This document shows, in pieces, positions 25,601 to 34,977 of a stretch of DNA of 64,000 bases. Below the pieces are notes generated by a model. The model saw nothing but the letters and a program-made list of their open reading frames with translations. It was not told the origin of the DNA and searched no databases. Every line of letters begins with the position of its first letter. The stretch's first letter is position 1. The position numbers were made by a program, and so were the translations under genes. This stretch comes from Pseudomonadales bacterium (GTDB taxonomy: Bacteria > Pseudomonadota > Gammaproteobacteria > Pseudomonadales > Azotimanducaceae), in the NCBI GenBank assembly GCA_022825925.1, contig JAJDVW010000163.1:1-64000 (forward strand), given 5' to 3'.

Positions 25601-25929
25601 GAGACGGCCCGCAGAACCCATGGCAAGCCTTGTTCGAGGTGGCCCAAAACCACTCGTCGGCACGCCGTGGTTTGGTGCCATACTGGCTATTCCCGCTCGA
25701 GAACGGCGCGTACATCGAACGGCACGTGCCCGCGCTCCCTCTGAGCCGCGATGCGTCTCAACTCGAAGCCTTGAAGCGTTCCCTCGCCGTGTACCGAATG
25801 GTGTTCGGGCAGCCGCGGCAAGAGGATCTGATGGCGTTTCTGCTGGAGCGGTGCAGTCCGGAGGTGCTGGAGGAAGTCAGGCCGCTGCTGCGGATCGACC
25901 TGTCCCCCCGGCCCAACGAAGGCCCCTGA
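22688..25929 (+). CDS. Snf2-like superfamily 2 helicase, interrupted by a frameshift near 23,420
   Basis: GTG 22688 overlaps the preceding stop. The first part (frame 2) holds motif I, ADEVGLGKTLVARG, at residues 47-60. The second part (frame 1, open to 25929) holds motif II as LVILDEFQRF, motif III as LLLLSATPYRMYT and motif VI as QREGRVHRYKGHAV. Continuity is lost between IAFIG (about 23406-23420) and LRSILAEV (about 23420 on). Joining the two by a -1 shift gives a protein of about 1,080 residues. Motif II is DEFQ, not DEAH. No slippery heptamer was seen, so a one-base deletion or a sequencing error is likelier than programmed shifting. It would be the DNA translocase of the system. Confidence 0.8.
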
Positions 25930-26145
25930 AACCTCGGGAGGGACTCGGCGGCGGTGCGGCGTCCGCCGCCCCGTCAAACGCCCTCAACGCCGCTTGCCCG
26001 GTACACATTGCCGTCACCAGTCCCCAGCCGCGTCATCGAGACTCCACCCACCCGCCCGCGACTCAACCGGAACCCGCGAGGGCGCCCAACGCATCCAGCG
26101 TACGTATCTCCAGCTTGCTGCGTCGAATGCTGTCGTCCAGTTGAC

Positions 26146-26769
26146 TTACAGCGTCGCGGAAAGGAAGTCGAAAAACTCCCTGTCATTACGGACCCGGAAC
26201 TCCTGGAGCGTCTGATGGGCCAGCCTCTCTGCCGCACGCGGATCGGACACGCGCCAACACCGGCGAACGCCAAACGGGATCGCGACCCCAGTGGCGGCAT
26301 TGATCTCCTTGACGCGCTCCTCAACGCTGCGGACTGTCATGCCGACCTTGAGAAGTGACGGATCCTCCCTGGTCGACAGCACGTATATCCAGCCAGCGCC
26401 ACTCTCGTCCGCCATGCGCGCTCGCCCCAAATTCATTGCGAGGCAACGGCGCGTCGGGAGTCGCAGGAGGTTAACTCGCGCGTCGGCGAACACCGTGGTA
26501 TCGCCATGCTTGATGGCAGTTCGGAGTCGGGTGCTCTCTTGAGCGATGACGCCAGAGATGCGGCGAGACGGATGGCCCAACTGGGAGGCCACCGTAAACC
26601 AGTCCCATTGGTCCTCGCGAACCACTCGGTTGAAGAGCCCCTTGACGGTGCTAATCGCCGAGAGGGCTTCCTCACTCACTGCAGGCATCTCATCGAGCCT
26701 CAGGAGACCCAAGAAGATCTCGCATGCTTGATTACGGGCGGTCATAGTTCCGGGCTTTGGAGGAGCCAT
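26146..26769 (-). CDS. T5orf172/GIY-YIG-domain protein
   Basis: From ATG 26769 the protein has 207 residues; the frame is open to an earlier start at 26895, so the start is uncertain. The C-terminal 90 residues begin GWIYVLSTREDPSLLKVGMT, then RSVEERVKEIN and a late ERLAHQTLQEFR plus EFFDF. This is the T5orf172 (MUG113) branch of the GIY-YIG nuclease superfamily, where YVL replaces the second half of the GIY-YIG pair. The N-terminal part is helical and unrecognised. It converges on the helicase operon and may belong to the same defence region. DNA cleavage is plausible but unproven. Confidence 0.65.
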   Translation of the reverse strand: MAPPKPGTMTARNQACEIFLGLLRLDEMPAVSEEALSAISTVKGLFNRVVREDQWDWFTVASQLGHPSRRISGVIAQESTRLRTAIKHGDTTVFADARVNLLRLPTRRCLAMNLGRARMADESGAGWIYVLSTREDPSLLKVGMTVRSVEERVKEINAATGVAIPFGVRRCWRVSDPRAAERLAHQTLQEFRVRNDREFFDFLSATL

Positions 26770-27025
26770 CCCGAAACCCCACTTCTGGGCAACTTTGCCT
26801 TCCAATCCTCTACTCCTGATCTCGGTTAAACGGCCACGCCATAGCTCTCCGCCTGGGCGGTCCTCTCCTACGGTCCGTGCTGTGTCGGCCGGCAACTTCC
26901 CGAAACTAGCGACCAGACCGCGACGTCAACCGATTCGGCCGGCTGCGGGCGATCCTCGCCGCGTAGCGGTACCTGTCGTAGAGCGCCGTCCTCCTCCCCC
27001 GCTTCGCCTCGACCGCATGACTCGT

Positions 27026-27484
27026 TCATCTCGGAACGTCCCGCCGCCAATTCGTCGAACTCCCCATCACCGGATCGAGCAGCGACAGGTCCCCGGGCTC
27101 GACGGTGTTGCCGCGCGGGAACGGCGGGCCGGCGCCGGCCCCGATGCCTTCGAGGACCCGTGCGTCCTGGTAGTAGCAGCCGTACACCTCCGCCAGCAGG
27201 CGCTGAAACGACTCCGGCCGCGCTTCGCTGAACGCCTTCACGTGCTCGACGCGGATCCCGAGCGGCTCGTCGGCGAACCCGGCATCGAGCCCCGCGAGGA
27301 TCTCGCCCAGTTCCGGCAGGAAGTCGGCGGCGTTGCCGGCGACGTACCCGGCGATGTCGAGCTCGCCCGCGCTCGGCATGACGCCGTCCTCGCTGGCCGG
27401 CACGAGCGTGTCCGCGAGCGCGCCCAGGATCTCGCGCTCCTCCGGGGTGAACGGTGCGTCCGACGCGATCAGTCCATCGTTCAT
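27026..27484 (-). CDS. Small subunit of a GMC-type dehydrogenase (gluconate 2-dehydrogenase subunit 3-like)
   Basis: The 152-residue helical protein contains FTPEEREILGALADTLVPAS (12-31), the hallmark of the subunit-3 family that partners membrane or periplasmic GMC oxidoreductases. No clear Tat or Sec signal is present. It begins 11 bases after the GMC gene stop on the same strand, so the two are one operon. In the known complexes this subunit helps export or hold the flavoprotein. It ends DPVMGSSTNWRRDVPR. The electron-accepting cytochrome subunit is not seen nearby. Confidence 0.75.
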   Translation of the reverse strand: MNDGLIASDAPFTPEEREILGALADTLVPASEDGVMPSAGELDIAGYVAGNAADFLPELGEILAGLDAGFADEPLGIRVEHVKAFSEARPESFQRLLAEVYGCYYQDARVLEGIGAGAGPPFPRGNTVEPGDLSLLDPVMGSSTNWRRDVPR

Positions 27485-27495
27485 GCGGCATTCCC

Positions 27496-29106
27496 TCAGT
27501 CGAACAGGGTGGCGAGGTTCTTCTTCATCGTGTCCGCCACGTACAGCGCCAGCGCCTGGATGGTGCTGGTGGGATTCACGCCCCCGGACGTGACGAAGAT
27601 GCTGCCGTCGACGATGAAGAGGTTCTTCACGTCGTGGCTGCGGCCCCAGGAGTTGACGACCGACGTCTCGGGGTCGATCCCCATCCGGGCGGTCCCCAGC
27701 AGGTGCCAGCCAGCGATGCGCGCCGGCCCCCCGCCCCATACTTCGACGGCACCTGCGGCCTCCATGACTTCCTTCGCGCGGGCCACGCCATGATCCAGCA
27801 TCCGGCGGCTGTTCTCGCTCAGTGTGTAGGTGATCTTCGGCGACGGTATACCGTCCGAGTCCGCGAGTTCCGGGTCCAGGGTGACGGTGTTGTGCTCCTC
27901 CGGCAGGTCCTCGCACAGGACGCCGATGTTGGCGGAGCGGTCGAAGCGCCGCCGGAACGCCTCGTGGTGCCCCGGGCCCCATGGGATGTCGCCGGTCGCC
28001 GCCCCCTGCATCGCGGTCGTCCAGGGCCAGACGCCCCCGCGGACGATCTGCATCATGTAGCCCCGCACGAAGTCGCGCTCTGGATCGGTCTCGTAGAACT
28101 GGTTGCTCAGCATGCAGCACCCCTGGGGGCCCATGTGGCTGTCGAGACGCTCCTCGAAGTACCCCCGCACGAAGCCGACGGGGTGGAACATGAGATTGCG
28201 GCCCACCTGTCCGCTGCGGTTGGCGAGGCCGTCCGGGAACCGTGGCGACGTCGAGTTCAGCAGGATGCGCGGCGTCCCCACGCCGTTGCAGGCGAGCACC
28301 ACCACCTCCGCGCGCTGGTGACGCTCTTCCCCCTCCGCGTCGTAGTAGACGACCCCATCCGCCATCCCCTCCGCGTTGACCGTGATCTCCCGCACGCGGC
28401 ATCGCGTCCACAACTCGACGCCCTTGCGCAGCGCCACGGGCCAGTAGGTGATGTCCGTGCTGGACTTGGCGCCCTGCGCGCAGCCCGACGTGCAGGGCCC
28501 GAGGTTCTTGCACTCGTCCCGCCCCTCGTAGGGCCGGGAGATGATGGCGCTGTCCGCCGGCCACCAGTGCCAGCCGAGCCGGTTGAAACCCTGCGCGACG
28601 GTTTCTCCGAGACGTCCGAGCGGCAGCGGCGGCAGCGGTGGCTGCTTGGGCGGGTACGACGGGTCGCCGGCCAGGCCCGAGACGCCCATCATGCGGTCGT
28701 TCTCGGCGAAGTACGGCTCGAGCGTGTCGTAACTCACCGGCCAGTCGTCCGCCACGCCGTCCAGCGTCCGGACGCGGAAGTCCGAGGGATGCATCCTCGG
28801 GAAGTGCGCGGCGTAGAGGATCGTGCCGCCGCCCACGCCGTTGAAGTTCACCACGGAGATCGGCGAGTCGTCGTTGTTGATCGGATAGTCCGTGTCGCGC
28901 CCGCGCACGTTCGGGTCGATGCTGTCCGAGCCGGCAAGGCGCTGCTCCCAGTCGGGATAGTTCGTCGGGTACTCCGACGGGTTCGTCCAGTCCCCCTGCT
29001 CCATGCACACGATGTGCATGCGCGTGTCGGCCAGACTCCACGCCACGGCAGCGCCCGAGGCGCCCGCGCCGATGATCAGGACGTCGACGGGATCGTTGCT
29101 CGGCAT
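27496..29106 (-). CDS. GMC-family FAD oxidoreductase
   Basis: The 536-residue protein has the FAD-binding motif VLIIGAGASGAAVAWSLADT near the N terminus. NFNGVGGGTILYAAHFPR follows as the second GMC signature region, and GTARMGIDPETSVVNSWGRS near residue 465 carries the GMC C-terminal block. The likely catalytic His lies in IAGWHLLGTARMG, and a second active-site residue is the Asn in GGVNPTSTIQALAL. Family members oxidise alcohols, sugars or sterols and pass electrons to a partner. The small subunit follows directly. It lacks a clear signal peptide. The substrate is unknown; choline or glucose oxidases are more distant. Confidence 0.88.
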   Translation of the reverse strand: MPSNDPVDVLIIGAGASGAAVAWSLADTRMHIVCMEQGDWTNPSEYPTNYPDWEQRLAGSDSIDPNVRGRDTDYPINNDDSPISVVNFNGVGGGTILYAAHFPRMHPSDFRVRTLDGVADDWPVSYDTLEPYFAENDRMMGVSGLAGDPSYPPKQPPLPPLPLGRLGETVAQGFNRLGWHWWPADSAIISRPYEGRDECKNLGPCTSGCAQGAKSSTDITYWPVALRKGVELWTRCRVREITVNAEGMADGVVYYDAEGEERHQRAEVVVLACNGVGTPRILLNSTSPRFPDGLANRSGQVGRNLMFHPVGFVRGYFEERLDSHMGPQGCCMLSNQFYETDPERDFVRGYMMQIVRGGVWPWTTAMQGAATGDIPWGPGHHEAFRRRFDRSANIGVLCEDLPEEHNTVTLDPELADSDGIPSPKITYTLSENSRRMLDHGVARAKEVMEAAGAVEVWGGGPARIAGWHLLGTARMGIDPETSVVNSWGRSHDVKNLFIVDGSIFVTSGGVNPTSTIQALALYVADTMKKNLATLFD

Positions 29107-29142
29107 GTCATTCCTCCGGTAGCACGTCGTGATGAATGGGGG

Positions 29143-29862
29143 TCAGTCGTCGAAGGCACGCCGGACGGCGCGGCGTACCCCCGCCTTCGCACCTTCGGGC
29201 AGCCAGGTCCCGTGCGCCGCCAGGAGCGCATCGAAGTCGAGCCCCAGCAGCCGTTCGAACTCGTCCCGGAGCGAAGCGCCCGCCGGCGTCATGACCTTCA
29301 ACCAGATGGGGCCCAGGAGTGTCGTCCTCGAAAAGCCCATCAGCGGCATCGCCAGCCGCGCCGGCAGGTTGTGGTTGCTGTAGTCCCCGTAATGCTGGAT
29401 GGCGTCGCAGGTCAGCAGCACGCCCGGGCCGTCACCGACCAGCAACGCGGCCTCGGGCTCCCGTGCGCCGGCGAAACAGAACAGCTCCGCGTCCGGGAAC
29501 GGCAACGGGCTGTCCGGGCCGAGCGGCCGATCCACCGGCGGCTCCGGATAGACGCTGCCGCCGGGTTGACACCAGAAGTCGGCGCCGAACCGCTCCTTGC
29601 AGTAGGGATCGTCCCGGCCGTGCATGGCGCCGAGGCGCACGATGGCCGTGACCGTGCCGAGGGCCTCGAGCGCCCGTTCGCCCGCCGCGTCCAGGCGGAC
29701 CGGGTTGACGAGGGTCAGCGCGTCGCCGTGCTTCACGATCGCCATGTTCCGGCTGATCGTGAGCACGCCGTTCACGCGCATGCAGCCCCGCACGGCGTAC
29801 ACCCGCTCGGTCAGCGCCTCGATCGGGCCGTGCGGGAGGGCGGCGGGGAAGTCGCGCGGCAT
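29143..29862 (-). CDS. Metallo-beta-lactamase-like protein lacking the usual metal motif
   Basis: From ATG 29862 the product has 239 residues; an earlier start at 30042 would add an unconvincing N terminus. The layout (TISRNMAIVKHGDALTLVNP, then LGAMHGRDDPYC, then LLVGDGPGVLLTCDAIQHYG) follows the beta-lactamase fold seen in DUF4336-like proteins. However, the HxHxDH motif is replaced by a single His in AMHGRDDPY, and the later His sits in DAIQHYG. It may bind one metal or none. It follows the GMC genes upstream on the same strand and may be co-transcribed. No function is assigned. Confidence 0.6.
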   Translation of the reverse strand: MPRDFPAALPHGPIEALTERVYAVRGCMRVNGVLTISRNMAIVKHGDALTLVNPVRLDAAGERALEALGTVTAIVRLGAMHGRDDPYCKERFGADFWCQPGGSVYPEPPVDRPLGPDSPLPFPDAELFCFAGAREPEAALLVGDGPGVLLTCDAIQHYGDYSNHNLPARLAMPLMGFSRTTLLGPIWLKVMTPAGASLRDEFERLLGLDFDALLAAHGTWLPEGAKAGVRRAVRRAFDD

Positions 29863-30069
29863 GGAGTGGGCCAGGCAAGGGGGCGCGTCGAGCTTAGGGA
29901 CGCCGCCAAACGCCGTCAAACCACCGGGGCCTGTTGAGGGACGTCGCGAACGCGCAAGAATCGCGGCGGATTCGTGCACAGGTAGCGGCAAAACCCACCG
30001 GCTTTGGTGCCAAAATGACCCTTGGCCCATGTGCGACATCACTCACAGACAACCGTAGAGGAGGCGTCC

Positions 30070-33030
30070 ATGCAGTACCGAGCGACACTGCTTCCAGCGC
30101 TCCTGGCTGGACTCTGCGCTACCTTCGCCCAGCCCGGGTTCGCCGAGGAAGCAACCGCCGCCGAAGAGGACGCCACGCCGGCCGGCTCGACGGAAGAAGC
30201 CGGGCCCGTCGAGGAGATCGTCGTCACCGGTTCCCGCATCCGCCGCGACGAGTTCTCGAGCGCTTCCCCGATCACCGTGATCACGAGCGAGACGTCCGCC
30301 CTCGCGGGTTTGCTGAATACCGCGGACATCCTGCAGACCTCGACGGTCGCCGCCGGTCAGCAGATCGACAACTCGTTCTCCGGATTCGTCACCGACGGCG
30401 GACCTGGCGCGCGCTCCGTCTCCCTGCGCGGTCTCGGCGCCCAGCGCACGCTGGTGCTCGTCAACGGCAAGCGGTGGGGGCCGTCCGGCGTCCGCGGCGC
30501 AACCAACTCCGTGGACCTGACCGCGGTGCCCAGTTCCGTGGTCGGCCGCTACGAAATCCTGAAGGACGGGGCCTCCTCCATCTACGGCGCCGACGCCATC
30601 GCCGGCGTGGTGAACGTCATCACGCGCGAGCGCATCGAGGGATTCCAGCTCAACTTCCAGGGCGCGGCCCCGCGCCGCGGCGCCCCCGAGGACGTCGGCA
30701 TCGACGCTACCTGGGGCACGGTCGGCGACACCTGGTCGTTCAACGTCTCCGCGAACTACTCGAAGACGCGCGAGATGACCGCGAACGACCGCGACTGGTC
30801 CCGCTGCCCCGTGCGGCCGCGCCGCACCGACCAGGACGGCGACGGCGTGATCGACAACACGCACCCGGAGACCGGCGAACTCCTGTGCTTCGGTTTCGCG
30901 CACGGATTCGCCGTGTCGCCGTTCGGCTGGGCGCGCTACGAGCCGAGCCTCGGGGCGCCGCATCCGAACCACCCCCATTTCGATCCCGGCATCGCCGGAT
31001 TCGGCATCCCCTACTTCACGCGGATACCCGTGCATGGCAACGACCCCCGGGACGGCGATCCGATCTTCGACAACGAAGGCGCCTTCTACCGCGACGAGCG
31101 CGACCCCGGGGTCCGTCAGGTCGTGCCCGACATCGAGCTGTACTCGGTGACTTCCTTTGCCGACCGGGACATCGAGATCGCGGACCGCGGCGCCAACGCG
31201 TACTACGAGTTCTTCTACAACCACCGGTCGTTCGAGAGCTCATTCGGCCACCGGCAGTTCTTCCCGTCCGTACCGAGGACCAACCCCACGAACCCGTTCG
31301 GCCTCTACGGGCCCCTCGGCGCGTTAGGCGGCTTCAACGTCCTGCCCGTCCTCCCGACCTACGAGTTGCTCGATCCCCACAACAGCGTCGACGTCGACCG
31401 CGTCAATCTGTTCGTCGGGGTCACGGGAGACCTCGCCGAGTCCTGGAGCTACGACGCTTACGTCGGCCATAGCTGGTCCGAGGGCACCTACGGGGGCGAG
31501 CAGCTCCTGGACGATCGCGTGCGGGCTTCGCTCAACGCGACGCTGGACGCGAACGGCAACCTCGTCTGCGCCGACAACTCCATCGCCGGCTGCGTGCCGG
31601 CGAACCTCTTCACGGAGGACGCCCTCCTGCGCGGACGGCTGCCGGCCGAGGTGCTGAACTTCATCACCCACGACGCCGAGGGCGAGACCACGTACAAGAG
31701 CTACCAGTTCGCCGGCTACGTGACGGGCGCGCTGTTCCAGATGCCCAACAACGAACCCGTGAGCGCGGTGTTCGGCCTGGAGTACCGCAACGAGGACATC
31801 CACGACGTTCCCGACCCGGAGGGGCAGCGCAACAACTACTGGGGATTCACTTCCGCCGGCATCACCAGCGGCGACGACACCGTCACGGAACTCTTCACGG
31901 AGATAGAGATCCCGCTGGTAAAGGGCGTGCCGCTGGTGGAGGAGTTCATCGTGAACGCCTCCGGTCGATGGACGGACTACGAGTCGTACGGAGACGACAC
32001 CACGTACCGGCTTGCCCTCGACTACCAGGTCGGCGCCGAGGTGCGGCTGCGCGGCACCTGGGGCACCTCGTTCCGCGCGCCGGACCTCTACGAACAGTTC
32101 CTCGCCAACCAGCGCGGCTTCAACTCCGGGCTCGCCGACCCGTGCGTGAACTACGGGGAGTTCTACGAGCCCGGGGACGTCGTGTACGACAACTGCGCCG
32201 CCGAGGGGCTGCCGCCCGACCTCGGGTCCGAGGGCGTGCCCAGTATCGAGAGCATCATCGGGGGCAACGCGAACCTGCTGGCAGAAACGTCGGACTCCTG
32301 GACCGGCGGCGTGGTCTACCAGCCCGGGGCGATCGGCCTCTCGGTCGCGGTGAGCTGGTTCGACATCGCGCTCTCCGACACGGTCTCCGATCCCTCGGTC
32401 GGCTACGTCCTCGGGACCTGCTACACGTCGGCCGGACGCATGAGCGCCTGGTGCGGCCGTGTCGGTCCGCGGGACGGCATGGGATTCCTGACCGAGGTCG
32501 ACGCGTCCCTGGTCAACATCGGCAAGCGGGTCAGCCGGGGCTACGACATCGACTTCCTCTACGAGAGGGAGTTCCCGACGTTCGACCTGACCGTCGACGG
32601 CACCGTGACCCGGCTCAAGGAACACCGGGTGGAGCTCTTCGACGAGGTCTGGGACAACGTCGGCCACTGGGGCTACCCGGAGTGGTCGGCGGAGTTCGAC
32701 GTACGCATCGACTACCGCGACTGGACGGTCTTCTGGCGCACGAGCTTCATCGGCGACACGGCCGAGGACCCCGTGTTCGACCCGGACACGACCAACGTCG
32801 ACCGCATCCACGAAACCAAGAACAAGCTCTATCACACCGTCTCCGCGCGCTGGCGCAATCCGGACTGGGACGTGATCGCCACCGTGCGCAACGTGTTCGA
32901 CAAGGACCCGCCGGGAGTCGGTGACGGCGTGCCGCGCAACGAGACCGCCCGAATCTTCAACACGCTGCCCGGCGTCGGTTATCCGCTCTTCGGGCGGACG
33001 TTCGTCGTGCAGGTCGCGCGGCGCTTCTGA
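30070..33030 (+). CDS. TonB-dependent outer-membrane receptor
   Basis: The ATG at 30070 has GAGGAGG six bases upstream. The 986-residue protein opens with a signal peptide (ATLLPALLAGLCATFAQPGF) and a TonB-box-like EEIVVTGSRI. A plug domain with SLRGLGAQRTLVLVNGKRWG and DGASSIYGADAIAGVVNVIT follows, then a long beta-barrel ending in FGRTFVVQVARRF with a terminal Phe, as outer-membrane barrels do. It should import a large or scarce solute using TonB energy. The S9 peptidase gene starts two bases after its stop, so peptide uptake is the simplest reading. No iron-box-like operator was found. Confidence 0.88.
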   Translation: MQYRATLLPALLAGLCATFAQPGFAEEATAAEEDATPAGSTEEAGPVEEIVVTGSRIRRDEFSSASPITVITSETSALAGLLNTADILQTSTVAAGQQIDNSFSGFVTDGGPGARSVSLRGLGAQRTLVLVNGKRWGPSGVRGATNSVDLTAVPSSVVGRYEILKDGASSIYGADAIAGVVNVITRERIEGFQLNFQGAAPRRGAPEDVGIDATWGTVGDTWSFNVSANYSKTREMTANDRDWSRCPVRPRRTDQDGDGVIDNTHPETGELLCFGFAHGFAVSPFGWARYEPSLGAPHPNHPHFDPGIAGFGIPYFTRIPVHGNDPRDGDPIFDNEGAFYRDERDPGVRQVVPDIELYSVTSFADRDIEIADRGANAYYEFFYNHRSFESSFGHRQFFPSVPRTNPTNPFGLYGPLGALGGFNVLPVLPTYELLDPHNSVDVDRVNLFVGVTGDLAESWSYDAYVGHSWSEGTYGGEQLLDDRVRASLNATLDANGNLVCADNSIAGCVPANLFTEDALLRGRLPAEVLNFITHDAEGETTYKSYQFAGYVTGALFQMPNNEPVSAVFGLEYRNEDIHDVPDPEGQRNNYWGFTSAGITSGDDTVTELFTEIEIPLVKGVPLVEEFIVNASGRWTDYESYGDDTTYRLALDYQVGAEVRLRGTWGTSFRAPDLYEQFLANQRGFNSGLADPCVNYGEFYEPGDVVYDNCAAEGLPPDLGSEGVPSIESIIGGNANLLAETSDSWTGGVVYQPGAIGLSVAVSWFDIALSDTVSDPSVGYVLGTCYTSAGRMSAWCGRVGPRDGMGFLTEVDASLVNIGKRVSRGYDIDFLYEREFPTFDLTVDGTVTRLKEHRVELFDEVWDNVGHWGYPEWSAEFDVRIDYRDWTVFWRTSFIGDTAEDPVFDPDTTNVDRIHETKNKLYHTVSARWRNPDWDVIATVRNVFDKDPPGVGDGVPRNETARIFNTLPGVGYPLFGRTFVVQVARRF

Positions 33031-33032
33031 CG

Positions 33033-34970
33033 ATGCGGCGCACGCTGATGCCGTGGTTCGTCGCAGCGTTCTGCATCGCGCTCGGCCCGCCGGCCGCGGC
33101 CGAGCGCATTCCCATGAGCGCCTGGATCCACGATCCCGTCATCGACAGCGTGGACGTCAGTCCCGACGGCAAGCGGCTGGTGGCGCTGACGCTCGCCGAG
33201 GTCAATGCGCCGCCGGACGTGACCGTATGGGAGACCGCCGACCTGTCCGCGCAGCCGCTCCGGTTCCGGCCTCCGGACGTGAAGGCGCGCGCGGTCTTCT
33301 GGCTGAACGACGAGCGGCTGCTCGTCGTCGGGCGCCAGAAGTTCGACATCCGCACCGGAGGGCGCCCGACCCGCTGGTTCCGGGAGAAGGCATACCTCTA
33401 CGAAGTACCCGGCGACGGGCGGGCGACGGAGCTGTTCCGCAACCGGGACATCTTCGGATTGCGCATCTTCAACCTGCTCCCGCAGGACAAGGACAAGGTG
33501 CTCGTCCAGGTGACGAACCTCGAGTTCGCCGCCGACCTCTACGAGGTCGACCTGGGCAGCTACAACTCGAAACGCATCTACCGCGGCGCCAGCAGCCAGG
33601 TGATCTTCGGCGACGTCCAGGGCGCCGTGCGCGGCCGGCAGGAGATCGAGGGCAGCGGCGACGACATCCACATCCGCTTTTCCTACCGCCACCCCGAAAC
33701 CGGCAAGTGGGAGGAGCACCACAGCGTGTACGCCGCGCACCGGGAAGGGATGCAGCCCGTCGGATTCGACCCGGACGGGCGGCGCGTCTACATGCGCGAC
33801 GACACCGGGCGCGACCGAGCGGTGATCCGCACCTACGACCTGATCACCCGCGAACTCGGCGAACCGCTGTTCGGCGGCGGGGACATCGACGCCGTCGGGA
33901 TCATGACGGCGACCAACCCCGGGGACTTCGGGGAGGTCGTCGGCTTCACCGGCTTCGCGGCGGGCATCGTGCGCGAGTACACCGAGCCCAAGCGCAAGTC
34001 GCTCCAGGAACGGCTCGCCGCGGCGCTGCCGGAAGGAGCGGCGCTACCCCAGGGAACGGTGCACCAATGGGTGTCGATGTCGGATGACCTGACCGTCATC
34101 GTCGTGCGTTCCTCCGGCCCGCGCGAGGCCGGCCTCTACCACCTGCTGGTCAACGGCAGCCAGCTTATCCCGCTCGGCCGGAGCTTCCCGCATCTCGTGC
34201 CGGAGAAGCTCTCTGACATGACGTTCGAGACCTACGAGGCGCGCGACGGCATGGACGTCCCCGCGTTCCTGACCGTGCCACGGGAAGGCAAGCGGCCGTT
34301 CCCCGCCGTCGTGCTACCCCACGGCGGCCCGTGGGCCCGGGACTTCCTCGGCTGGGACCGCTGGGCGCAGTTTCTCGCCAACCGCGGCTATGTCGTGCTG
34401 CAGCCGCAGTACCGCGGGTCCGAGGGTTTCGGCCAGGCGCTGTGGCGCGCCGGAGACCGCGAGTGGGGCCGGAAGATGCAGGACGACAAGGACGACGGCG
34501 CGCGCTGGCTGGTCCGCGAAGGCATCGCCGCCGCCGACCGGATCGCCATCTTCGGCTACTCCTACGGCGGCTATGCGGCCATGGCGGCGAGCGTCCGCCC
34601 CGACTCGCCGTACCAGTGCGCCATCGCGGGCGCCGGCCTGTCGGAGCTGCGGACCTTCGACAAGATCACGTTCCGGTCGCCGTTCAACCGCGAGTACCAG
34701 AACCCCACGATCGGGGGCCTCTCACCCCTCGATCACGCGCAGGAAGCGACGATCCCGATCTACATCTTCCACGGCGACCGCGACCAGCGCGTGCCGATCG
34801 AGCAGTCGCGCAAGTTCGCGAACGCGCTGAAACGCGCCGGGAAGGACGTCAAGTACGAGGAGATCGTCGATCTCTGGCACAGCCTGCCGTGGTGGCCACA
34901 GCATCATCTTGCGATGCTGTCGTCGCTCGAGGAGTACCTGGCGAACGATTGCGGTCCGGGCGGGCTGTAA
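33033..34970 (+). CDS. S9-family prolyl oligopeptidase, probably secreted
   Basis: The 645-residue protein begins with a hydrophobic stretch ending PPAAAERIP, a likely signal peptide. A beta-propeller-like region follows (to about 400), then an alpha/beta hydrolase domain. The catalytic Ser510 lies in GYSYGGYAA, the Asp in HGDRDQRVP and the His in DLWHSLPW. This triad order is that of S9 peptidases, such as dipeptidyl peptidases and acylaminoacyl peptidases. Its start follows the TonB receptor stop by two bases, so the pair may import and trim peptides. It converges on the symporter gene with a seven-base gap. Confidence 0.85.
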   Translation: MRRTLMPWFVAAFCIALGPPAAAERIPMSAWIHDPVIDSVDVSPDGKRLVALTLAEVNAPPDVTVWETADLSAQPLRFRPPDVKARAVFWLNDERLLVVGRQKFDIRTGGRPTRWFREKAYLYEVPGDGRATELFRNRDIFGLRIFNLLPQDKDKVLVQVTNLEFAADLYEVDLGSYNSKRIYRGASSQVIFGDVQGAVRGRQEIEGSGDDIHIRFSYRHPETGKWEEHHSVYAAHREGMQPVGFDPDGRRVYMRDDTGRDRAVIRTYDLITRELGEPLFGGGDIDAVGIMTATNPGDFGEVVGFTGFAAGIVREYTEPKRKSLQERLAAALPEGAALPQGTVHQWVSMSDDLTVIVVRSSGPREAGLYHLLVNGSQLIPLGRSFPHLVPEKLSDMTFETYEARDGMDVPAFLTVPREGKRPFPAVVLPHGGPWARDFLGWDRWAQFLANRGYVVLQPQYRGSEGFGQALWRAGDREWGRKMQDDKDDGARWLVREGIAAADRIAIFGYSYGGYAAMAASVRPDSPYQCAIAGAGLSELRTFDKITFRSPFNREYQNPTIGGLSPLDHAQEATIPIYIFHGDRDQRVPIEQSRKFANALKRAGKDVKYEEIVDLWHSLPWWPQHHLAMLSSLEEYLANDCGPGGL

Positions 34971-34977
34971 CCACGCA

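Noticed and set aside
30003-30014. TTTGGTGCCAAA near-palindrome before the first TonB receptor gene
   Set aside because: It is a single 12-bp copy with 5-bp arms, with no second site and no linked regulator, so not called an operator.
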